Of a stretch of DNA of 64,000 nucleotides, positions 29,101 through 41,100 are shown one piece after another. This DNA comes from Lineus longissimus (Eukaryota > Nemertea > Pilidiophora > Heteronemertea > Lineidae), in assembly GCF_910592395.1 (NCBI RefSeq), contig NC_088310.1, forward strand, positions 17,305,501 through 17,369,500, written 5' to 3'. The notes under the pieces were generated by a model that saw nothing but the letters and a program-made list of their open reading frames with translations, ran no database searches and was not told the DNA's origin. A program made the position numbers and the translations under genes. The number at the start of each line of letters is the position of its first letter. Within the stretch, counting starts at the first letter, position 1.

Positions 29101-32100
29101 ATTACTTGTTGTAACCATGATTCCGAATGAAAATAGTATAACTAGTTGTACGATGATAGAATGTGAGATAAACATGTAACTTTAACCAAAGAAAGAAGAA
29201 AATACCTTCACCTGGTACCTGTTGACATCGCCCAAGAAAAAAAAGATCACGTTGCTATCCACCACCGCAATGAATCTGTTTGACTAACCTGTACATAAAC
29301 TGTTCGAGACCCATCTTGAATGCTGCAAAAAGTTACGAGGAGATACATTTGTAAAAAACGATAGACAGATCAATTTCGATGATGAGCTGAGGAATGTTAT
29401 TCAACAAAATGTGTCTGTGCTAATTGTGGAATCAGTTGGGGATCCAGTGGGGGCCCCAGTGGCATTTAGCATGTTTAGGAGAAATTTGTACTGGAGTGAT
29501 CAGTTCACTCCAGTGATTGCATTTTATAGGAGTGATGTGGCATTTTTTCGGAGTGATGTGATAGCGATTCAAGTTGGAGTGAGGGTGGTCACAGGAGTAG
29601 TTCATCACTCCTGCAAAAGAAATTGCGGGAGTGTACTGGAGTGGGAGTGACCACTCTCGACTCTTGACTGCCACTGGGGTCCTGGGGAATAAAAAAACCC
29701 GCAATAGATTATACAATAAAAAGTCATTTGTTTCTCAAGTCGCTAGACAATTGAATTGTACTTACAGTTCCAAAACTTTTCTAGCTGGTTTTCAGTGTTG
29801 TTACAAACTTGGAATGATTCGCTAGAGTTTGCTACGAGAAACTGAGAGAGTGACAGTTGCGTCACACCCTGTAGATCAGTCTACATCTGCTGTGAACAAG
29901 TTCTTGAGAGTGGCTCACCCAGTTTTTGTTCAGGTTTCTTGTTTAAATAAGCACTTGAGGGTGGCTCGCCCAGTTTTATTCAGGTTACTCACTTTCAAAA
30001 TTTCGTTTCGTGTTTCTCAATCCACTTCAGACCTTTTGTCAAAACTACTATTATAACAGCTGCTGTATATTCTCTTCGTACGTAGTAAAACTCGAGACCT
30101 ACCGGTAGTGGCAATCCCTTCATTCCACCACATGGTCAACTTATTGAAATGACACTTATTAAGTCAAGTTAGTTAGAGAATAGTGTTTACACTCTTTCGT
30201 TTGGGATCGGTTTGTTCTACAAAAAAAGACATATGAAATTTGTGGCATTGAGAAAAACCTTTCCCTACCGCAGTGTTTTGAGAATTTTTGCCATTTTTAG
30301 CCAAAAAATCACAACCGAGTTATTTATTGCTCCAGACATAAGTTTCATTTATCAAAATGTAGGTATAATCCTAGGCATAGTTATCATATTTATCCTATCC
30401 CTTTGAAAAATTCTTCCAGAGAAAAAAAAAGACCTCATCCCCTAAAAAAAAAAATTTGAAAAAAAATAAGAGTCTTGGTGGGCGCTGGGATTTAATCATC
30501 GTATCCTTGGAGTGGTTTAAATCATCGTATCCTTGGAGTGGTTTAAATCCTACCTCAGCTCGAGAACTCAGTCGGTGCTCGTTCAAGGGCAAAAGTCTGA
30601 CAAAATGCCTCTCCTCTCTGGGGTGCCACAGGGCTCCGTGCTTGGCCCTATACTCTTCTCTATATACATCAAACCCCTTGCGGCAATCATTGAAAATCAT
30701 GACATGTGTCGTCATGGCTTCGCGGACGACATACAATTATATGATACGTTCGATGCCACACCAGAAGGGCTCCGCCTTTCCATTAAAAAGGCTGAATCAT
30801 GTGTAGCAGATGTTCGGGAGTGGCTTGGCCCCAATCACTTGAAGGGCAATGATGATAAAACTGAATTCCTCATCATTGCGTCGAAGAGAAAGCTGTCAAG
30901 ACTTGAGCCACTTCCTTCAATCCAGATCGGATCATCCTCTGTTACTCCCTCATCTCAGGTTCGAAATCTTGGTGCTGTTTTTGATGCAAACATGTCTATG
31001 TCACAACAGGTGTCCCAAGTGGTGAGGGGGGTTTACTATCAGATCCATAGAATAGCAAAGATCAGACGATACCTGGACAATACCACCTGTGCCAGAGTAA
31101 TAAATGCGCTAATAACATCTCGCCTGGATTTCCAAAACGGTCTTTTGCTCGGATTACCGGGCTGTGAAATCCAGCGCCTTCAAAAAGCACAAAATGCTAG
31201 TGCTCGCCTCTTAACCAGGTCCAAAAAGAGAGAGCACATAACCCCTATTTTAAAATCTCTTCATTGGTTGCCGGTGACATCACGTATCGACTACAAAGTT
31301 CTTCTCACAACCCACAAGGTCATCCATCATGAGGAGAGCCCACAGTATATGAAGGAACTTCTCAGTCTCCGTGCGCCCGGCCGCAGACTTCGGTCCTCGG
31401 ATGACCCTTGGCTCCTTGCCATCCCACGTTCAAATGGGGTCTTCGGGGATCGATCTCTGTGTGTCCGGGCCGCGGGGCTGTGGAACGCCCTTCCAAGCTG
31501 GTTACGTGATGTCACTGTGCTAAACACTTTTAAGAGTAAACTCAAAACTCATCTTTTTATCCTAACATATTCAGAGTAGGCCATACATGTTTTAAATATT
31601 GATATTTTCCGGATGTTTTTAAACTGTTTTTTATCCTCATGAAATCACCACTTTTAATGTACTCATTTAATATTATGTACAGTGCTTAGAAAATGTATGC
31701 ACCATTATTTTAGCACTTTAAATCAAATAAATTATTATTATTATTATTATTATTATTCTTAGGCAGTGCGCGTTACCGAATGAGCCAACTGGCCGCTCTG
31801 AAGTAAATTTTTGAAAATAGGCCATATTTTTGGCATATTTTCAACTCGTGATTACGTCGATTATACGTTGGAGTCTCGTTGATAAAAAATTCACCAGATG
31901 GCAGGTCTATCACGCTCTGGTAATGCGTTTCCCATTCTTTTACGGATGGATAGCGTTACTGAGCTGGTTTTAAGGTGGGTTGGCCGGAACCCGGTATATT
32001 GCGGTTGCGAAAGACTTAATATATTCGACAGGTAAAATTTTCATTCTTTCATTGACGTAATGTGTGATAGAAAATCCTTCAAGCAAAAGAGAGGCTATGA

Positions 32101-35100
32101 CCATATGCATAAAATATCAATCACCATCAGTTAGAACCAGGAATCAATCGGGAAAAAAACCAATCAGCTTTTGACTGAGTGTGAGGTTTTTTAAAGTCCT
32201 AAAAGCATTTTACCTCTACTGTGATTCATTCCTGAACTTAAAACATATGACCAGCATTCCTTCTTTTTTTGGCTAGGTGTGTTCAAATGAAATGCACCCA
32301 GGTTCAATCTCTCCACCTTTAGAAACAGAAATAAACAAAACAGGTTTTTTGAATATTCCCAGTGGGTTTAAGACATCTCGAACTTTATTTTTGGGCTCAC
32401 CGTAGGGGAGTCTATACAACAGTGCAGTGCCCGTCGTCCGTCGCCGTCGTCAGTATCCTGTTTCAAAAACAGTGGCACGTTTCTTGACTGCTAAATCAAT
32501 GAACTTGAACCTTTGTACACAGGAGGCCCCAGGTCAGGTGACCTCTGACAATGAATTTCGGTCCAATCTGATTCTTGACTTGGCCACCAGGGGGACAGAA
32601 GTGGAAACCTAAAAAGTGTGATATCTTTCTTTGTGTGATTCGTTTTCAATAAAACTTTTATGGTAGGTTCTCCTTGCAAAGATACATCACATCTCTTACA
32701 GGTTTTTGATTTGACGTAATTTTCAAGGTCGCAGAGGTCAAATGGCATAAATTGGACGTTTGAGTGAAATTATGGCACGTTTCTTAACTGCTGAAGCTAT
32801 GAACTTGAAATTTAGTACACATGATTCCCTACGTTATGTTATTTCGGACACCGAATTTTGATCTGATCTGATTCTCAACTTGGCCACCAGGAGGCCAAAA
32901 CTAAAAAAGGTAAAAAGTGCACTATCTCGCTTATTAATTACTTGTTTTTGATGATATTTTCACCTCATGTGAGATCCAGATCAAGCAAATTCGACGCCTT
33001 TCTATGAAATTGGGGCTTGTCTTCTTATTAACATCAACCTTTTTTCCCTCTTCACCACCTGGGCGGTTTGATGCTATCCAAGTCATTATTGTTATAAAGT
33101 CTCTGAAACGCCCTCTGACGAAATTGTGATCCTTTAGCAGATTGAAACTGTCATTAATTTATGGAGTTATTTTTTCTTATCGATCTTGTCTCCCTAATAT
33201 CTCAGAAATTAGATTCTGATGAAAAAGTCGTCAATCGATTCAATAAATTCCAAACCATTTTTGAATTATTTTTAAATCGAATCGCACATCAACATGAGTT
33301 ATAGCAAGTATAGATGAATGATGTATACTGGTTATAGCCTATGAAAGTGGTTGTTATCTTAATCTCAGATCTGTCTGTAACAATATTGATGCTTTTATTT
33401 CATATTTATTTATTTAATTTGAACTGTCTTTCTTAATTCTATTTTCGGATGGCACCAGTAGTACCAATGAAAGTAGCTTGATTTATACTGTTTTCAGTTT
33501 ATCATCATATTAGTTCGGGAGCTGAGTGACTTTTATTTAACCTACAAGCTGGTTTGAATATGTTGAGGGATAGGGTACGCCTGCTTGACCATAATTTTAA
33601 CCCCTCTATCTCCTACACCCACCACTGGAAAAACTTAAGAATTTGGTCTCTATGGTCGTGTAGGCATACTCTATCCCACAACACATTCAAATCATTTGTA
33701 ACTTACATGTTAACTAAAAGTCGCTCAGCTCCCGAACTATGATGTTCTTGATCCAGATTATTTCTTTTCATTTTAAAAACCCAGCTCACAAATCTACGGA
33801 CATTGAGGGAGGTATGATATGGTAATACTAACATTCTGAGCGCTCTCTTGCCGACTGCTCCCTTGAGAAGTTATTATTGCCCCAAACCGAATTGACCGAT
33901 ATATATATATATATATAGAGGGATGTACCCTTCATCGTTAAGCGGGATGTGATTCTCCTGCGTCTGATAACTTTGTTACCATTTATGTCCAGGTAGCGGA
34001 TGCACATGATAGTGTCCTGTCAATTGCCGATTCTATGAATATCTTTGTCTAATATCCATTTATGACCTTTTGATAAGGATGACTAACTGAATATGTGGAA
34101 ATATGTCTGATTCACCACTTAATATGATTCTGCATGTTCCACTGTCCGTTGTAATATGATAATCTGATTGGTTTCATATATCCGTTACTTTGTTAATTTC
34201 ACTGGTAGGGCTTGTAATACCAAAGATTTTTTTGCCATGGATTGTGGTCATGGGGTAAGGGCGACGGGTCTGGGTCCGGTTGTTCAAAAGCACAAAAGTC
34301 ACGTTATCCTTAACAGTTATGTTAAGTATCCTTAAGGACGTTATCTCTTTCAGATAAACCCATTATAATTTTCATGTTAAGACTTAACGGCGCCGTTAAA
34401 GCTAACGTGATTTTGAACAACCGGACCCTGGTGGTTTAACTAACACAAAATCATTAAGAAAAACACCTGGCGGGGGGGGGGGGGTGACTAGTGAATAGCT
34501 AATTCCGGTCTGGGGCATGATGGAGAGGAGAGAGGGGTAAGCTTCAAAAAATCTTGTTCTAGAATCGGGTGGATTTGATCTAATCGAATTTGGGCGGATA
34601 TCACAACTAGTCTTTATCAATTCTTCGTGGATATAGGGTAGAATGGGGTAATTGTAGCCCCGGTTTAATTGTAGCCCCTACCTATGATATTGATTGATAT
34701 CCTCATGCATCAAACCATGCAGGGGCTACAAATACCCCATTCTACCTTATCCTTTAAAAAAAGAGTTTAAAATTATACTTATCCCCGTATTTTAAAAAAA
34801 ACCATACCCTTCTTATAACTTTGGGAAGAAACCTGCCTCAGGTTGATTTTGTCTCCAGTGAGTTGATGTGGAATTAGGGTCAAGGTTGTTTGAATAGTGC
34901 ATCGCCCTGATTTATCAGGTTTGTGTTGGTTAATCAGACATCTGTCATGTTCTGCACTTGGCGTTATTTATGACCTTGTTGCTGGCATGTTGAGTTCTGA
35001 TTGTTATAACTTGAGATGTCATTCAGAATGATAGAACCTGCTTCATGGAGATTAGTTAATCCCAGTTTACCTGAGAGGAATAAGATTGAAGGGAGTTCTC

Positions 35101-38100
35101 TATCAATGTGCATGTCATACTTATGGGGGGGGGGAGTTCTTTTATCCATCTATGGTTATGTTTAATAATTAAGAATATAGTACAGTTTTGGATTTCAACA
35201 ATCGGGGAACCTGTCCCTTTGTCTTGATATAAAAAAGCCCCGCCCTGTTTTTTGATAAGCTCATTGTGTCCAGGCAACTTCATCGAATCTCTTGCTCATC
35301 TCAAATCCTAGCAAATTAAGGGTGAATGATTTTGACCCATACTGTAGCCTCGATCTCCTTGCACTGATCTGACTGAACCATCCTATGGAATGGCCCGCAG
35401 CGATTGAACGCCTGGAATCAGTGTGTACTTCAATTTGTATTGTTCAATTTCAGGGGACCACGTCCATCAATCTCGTCCCCAAGTAAACCCTCTAACGTTT
35501 AGAGAGCCTCAATTGTGCACACATGTTTCCCTAGGAATGAGGTAATTCTGGTAAAATCTCAGAAGAACCACTTTGCAAACGAAAAATAGGCTTAGACTGG
35601 ACGAAATCCTGGTGACCTCTGAACCAGGGATGAACCTGGTCAGAGCTACCTGTACCGGTGGCCCGAAAAAAGTCCATTCCTCCTCCTATATCATCTCTAG
35701 AAGCTTCTATTGAGTCTGATCCATGATCGCACTTGGCAGGGTTAAAGTTAATGATTTCGTTGGTGCCTCGCTTGGTTCACTTGATTGCGTGTTTGCTTTT
35801 GTTAACTGACATCATGCTCCATGAAGCGTTTCAACATATTCAAACCGGAACCTTGCCTTTTGACATATTTGACATGATGTTTTAATGGAATCGGGACATC
35901 CCGTCACGGTTATAAATCCTGAAAATGAACTTGTAAGTGCAGCTTGGTTCTTTTTAGGTTTTGAGTTTGAGGTTTTGAAAAACATTGAAAAATGAAAAAT
36001 TTTAACAATGGTTTGGGCTGTAAAATCTTGTGAGATTTCAAGTGATTTCAAAGTCGAGTCACTGTCGTTGGCTCCCTCTTTTGGTGCATCATCGAGTGTC
36101 TAATCAGTTCCAATCTAGTATTTAGTCACTTCTCTGCAGTGCACTCGATGAATGTAGAAATGGTTCAAGCTCCTTGATCTTTATTCTGTAGTGTCCCTTT
36201 TTTCCTCCCTTTCAAAGAAACTGAGATGTTTTCACTTGTGTGATCAGGAAAGCTTGAAAGGGAACGGATTGGATGACGATGTCGATCATGACCCTGCCTC
36301 ACCCTGCCCACATGATGTATTAGCTTGGTGGAATGGTAGCCATGTTCAATGCCTCTCATGACTGACAGGGTTGTTAATGAAATAACTTGTGGTTTGGAGT
36401 TGGACATGTTGGATGGTCGCCCTCTCCTTCACCTTAGGAAACCGACCTTGGTGAGAACAACTGGGAAATGACATGATTTATGGGGAGTTAAGGAGAATGT
36501 TAACCAAAGAAGAATGACTGCAGTTGCAGTTAGGAGGACGAAAAATGTCAGTACGTAATGTATACTTTTAAAATTTTGTAGATTTAGTACATGAATTCAT
36601 GACCATATCAGATGTGACAAAAATCCTATGTTTGTGGTGGTCAATCAGCTGTCTGCAACAAGTATAGGTGATCTCCGCAACCTGCAATCAATATCAAAGC
36701 CAGTGTTTTCCAGTTTACCTGCAGACCAGTGTCGCACAGTGATTATTATTGCAGGTCGTGGTAACAAAAATTGTTAGTTTGCGGGGTGCTAAACTCATGC
36801 AACAATTTTATTGCAAAAAGAGACAATTAAGACTTACCCTGCAGCCTCCATGTTTGAATTTATTTATGCTTGAAGGGAATTCTACTAGCTCAGTGTTCAG
36901 TGGTGAATAGTTCGGTAGCTTAAGATTACAACAAACTCCCTTCTATCAGTTGAGAGGTAATTGCTAGCATAACTTTCGCGGATAGGTGAACCCCCTGTGA
37001 TTTACAGCATTGTCTGAAGGTAATCCACAATGTTGCATACCACAGGCAAATGGCATGAAGTAGAATGATACGGTACTGCCAGTTTTATATCATAGAGCTC
37101 CTTTCCATTGATCCGAGTTTTTGCTTACACTATAGTGGGTGGGTCCAAGCTTTAGGTATTCACAGACGCTGCGTGCTTAACACCTCGTCCTGTCATCCTT
37201 TGGAGACTGAATATGTTTGCCCTGTTCCTGTTGTAACAATAACCTGCTGTTGCGCCTGTAGCCAGTGAGGTAGAAAAACCTCGACGAAAGCGTGCATATC
37301 TCTCGGTTTCTGTCACTCCACTTTAACAGTTACTTCCCACAACTCGATCATCCCTTAATTGCTTCACATTCTTTTTACCGTACCATAAGGTAAAGCCAGC
37401 ATCCGTTTATATTTCCTGGATTCCGACAAGGAAATGGATATGTTTTTCCACGGACAAAAAATTATGCGATGAGATGCCTCATGTCATTGTGGGAGGTGCG
37501 AAATGGTATGGAGCAGTTCCAGCTGACAGTTGGGCCGGGTCTCCTGAGGAACGTGGTGGCTCTCCCCCTCTGGCTGTTTATTAAAATTTACAGGTCTTAT
37601 TTGGCACATTGGAAACAATTTACTACATGTATGTTCATGAATTGTGTGGTCTTTTGTCTTTCCACAGCTCTTGTCATGAATTGAAATACTGCACAAATGT
37701 TTATAAACATAGTTGGAGCAGAACATGAAAAAACACTCATCACCACACCGATGGTAAGCTCGTATCCTCCCACAGTTTCCATGTTTCCCCCTTCCATTTG
37801 TTGATAAAATACCCCAGGGCCAAGTTGTTTAAAACAGGTTGGTCACTAAACTAGACATTGCTTTTAAGGTTGCATTACGTGGGTTTCACTGAAAGAGATA
37901 ACACAGATTCTAAAGTTAAAGCGAACTGGAACCGCCAAGCCAGTTCGTATGACCTCGTTTTCATTCCCCGCGTATCGGGTGATCAGAGCGAGGCATGAAT
38001 GAAACATGGCGCCTAGCTGTCAATCATTCAGTGACGTCACTACTATGGAATTTTCTACGAAAATTCATGAATGAAAGATCGCATGACTCACGTGATTCTC

Positions 38101-41100
38101 ACATGATTCTCAATAATAACAAATTGAACTGCGCATGCTCGGGCACTAGGGGCAGAGCTACAAATCTGAACTCGACTTTCTCGGGCGGTGAAAGTCGAAA
38201 AGTTGAATAAATCGCTCGGCGGTTCCAGTTCGCTTTAATGTCAAGTTTGTGACTTAAGTTGTTTTCTACGACTGGGCCCATTCCATTTAAATAGCTCAAT
38301 CTTGGTTAAAATTGTTCACAGTTTGCCGCAAACCAGATAACCAATGCGAGATGTTTAGAAAACATAAATTTTATTTGGTTTTATTCCCAGTTGCAGCTAT
38401 TTAGTGTCTGTATTTTTCACTACTGACACCTGTTCGTTCCAGGTAGGCCGACTTCGGTAGGCCGGCTTCGTTAACGGTGTTCCCATTGCCTACAGAGTTA
38501 AGTTAGAAGTTCATCTAGAGAGCTGGGAGCAATCACCCAACTCTGCCTTGACTTCTGTACAGGGTGGCCCAGAATTATTTCCCCTTGCACAATAGAATTT
38601 CATTGCATATCCATTGTGTGAGGGAAAAGAATTCTGGGCCACCGTGTAGAACAGAATGGCAAACGATGAAAATGTTTGCAACAGTATATTTTTCAACATG
38701 TTCAAGGCAATGTAATATCATTTGAAAAAAAATTAAATTGTTACGATTTTGAAGAGGTCTAGTGTGTGTACTTGAATCCAAGTGCTATAGTGCAACTGAG
38801 TACCTTGAATTTAATTCAATTCCAATTCAATGTTTTTTTTGGGGGGGGGGGGAAATACAGACATATCTCAGTACATACAGTCTGAATCATAATTGTCATC
38901 CCTAAATTCACGATATTGGCGCGTCATTGACGCATTACTCACGCGTAATTTATGCGAACATAGAGAGATAAGCGCTTCACTGGTGCGTCATTGGCGTGCA
39001 ACTCGGCACGCAACTCGCGCATACGTTGCCTGTCTATGACGCGAACCAGGATGGATGTCATTTGTGATTTGGACTGTACATAAATACAACAATCTTGCCT
39101 AATGGACTACTCACCAGGTCGATACCTAACAGTTTGGGTGCTAGCCTCTATCACCAGTCTCCTCCATTCACTCATAACAGAGACTGGTAATTGACAGAAA
39201 TTCTTGTCATGAACTCGATTTGGAGGCGTAAGCTTCCGGTGTCTGGTCACTTGTTTTCTGTAGGATGGGTAACCTCGATCCAAGTGAATAATCTGCAATA
39301 CCAGAGCATTCGGTATGACAGTGCTTCCACTGTATGCACTGAAAATGTATGGCTCGCCTCGGGTAAATCAACGAGGCTTCCTCGACACTCCTCTGCGTGG
39401 CGGATAGGGTTGAGGTTACCTGGACTATTTGAGTGCCCAAACGGCAGTGCCTTAAAAGGCAAGGCCTGCCATATAGCGAGTGCATTTTATTGTGCTTTCA
39501 ACATCTCCTCTATTAAACTGATGATTTGGTTCATCGTGTCTGGGAAGCCAATCTCGTGATGTTTCACTGCTTCCTTCAGCGATCACTCTTGAATTAATGC
39601 AGTGGTGAGGACAAACAAACCTACATGTAGACGTTCGGACCTTGTTTAAACAAGGTTTGAACGTCTTTGTATTGCGAGGTGCGGAAAAGATCAATTCTTG
39701 ACTGAAGATACCCACTTCTGTTTTATGTATATGAATATCAAGCAGTAGCACTGAGCTAAGGCGGACTTAAAGGGGTACGCTGTTTGTAGATACTGGTGGT
39801 TCAGGAAAGTAGAAATGCAGTTTACACAACGCTGTCGTGCTGTTATTACAGTCCAAATCACAATTGTCATCGCTTAATTCGCATCATCGGCACGTCATTG
39901 ACACGCCACCCAGCGCGTAGGGCGTGCATAAGTCGGGCGTAGGTCGCGTATAATTTACGCAGAACATAGAGGTAAGCGCGTCACTGGTGCGTCATCGACA
40001 CTCGACTCACGCGTACAATGCACTGACGAGAAGCAGGACAGATGTCAAGTGATTTGGACTCTATGGATATGACGAATTTGCTGCTACTTGTTATTTGTAG
40101 TATTTGTAAATCAGTCTACATAACGGCAGTGCTGGAATTTACATATTTAGTACGTATTCACGCAATTTGACACTTTCAAATTCAATTTCAAATTTACAAA
40201 TCTCTAACGAACGGCATAGGTGCTTTAAGATTCCTCCCAACTTGTCGAGGACTTTGTGTAAAGATCACTGATGAGGTAGTGAGATGATGTCACATAGAAG
40301 AGTCGTATGCCGTTAACTGATTCATGCAGGCACTAGTTTCCAAATAAATCTGAAGGAGAAAAAAGCGTTAAGATGGTTTATACTTCCTCCTTCTGGATGT
40401 TGACAGTTTGTGTCGATGGTACATGTAAACCCACTTGCATTTATGCAAAGTGCATCGTTTCCTTAATCACTTTCCTTTCATTGCTCTTTCGAAGGCGAGA
40501 TTATCGTGAATGCCAGACTCAATCCTCCAATCGTCTTAATTGCCTTGGAAACGAGACATTTTCATTGCAGAAATTTGCGATGACTGTTAAAAAGATCTCT
40601 TCTCTGCCATTTAAACTGTTAAATGTGGGGTTTGATATTTATGGCAGGTTGCATTGATGTCTGATTTAACTGCAGGCACCTGCAATGACCTGAGCTGAAG
40701 AGTGATTTTTGTCCCGTGCAATGATAATTGCAAGTTGCGTTGACCAAAGTCTCTCATTTGGGGTTGCTGTGTAGCTGTCCTTCTGGTCAATTTAAGATGT
40801 AACTCGATTCTAAGCAATGTTTGCATTCAACAGATTTCTTGATTAATATTAATTGATCTCTGGCCTGGAACATGGTTAGGTGTGGAAAGGTGCTACTTTG
40901 GAAAGGTGCTACTATATGGTAGTAGCCTGATGGTAGCATTTTGACCCTCAAACCTTGGATCCACTAAGCTGTCCCAGACTCTGTAACACCAAGGAGAGGG
41001 GAGGTAACGGACCGTTTAACTCTGATGGTTCAGAATGGATGGTAGTAGCAATGATCCAATATATGATTTTGCAAAACGAGATTTTCGTTCAACGATACAA

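Noticed and set aside
39191-39751. Overlapping 90-122 codon frames on both strands
   Set aside because: No known domain, no conserved motif beyond chance, and no clear exon borders; described only as an unrecognised segment.
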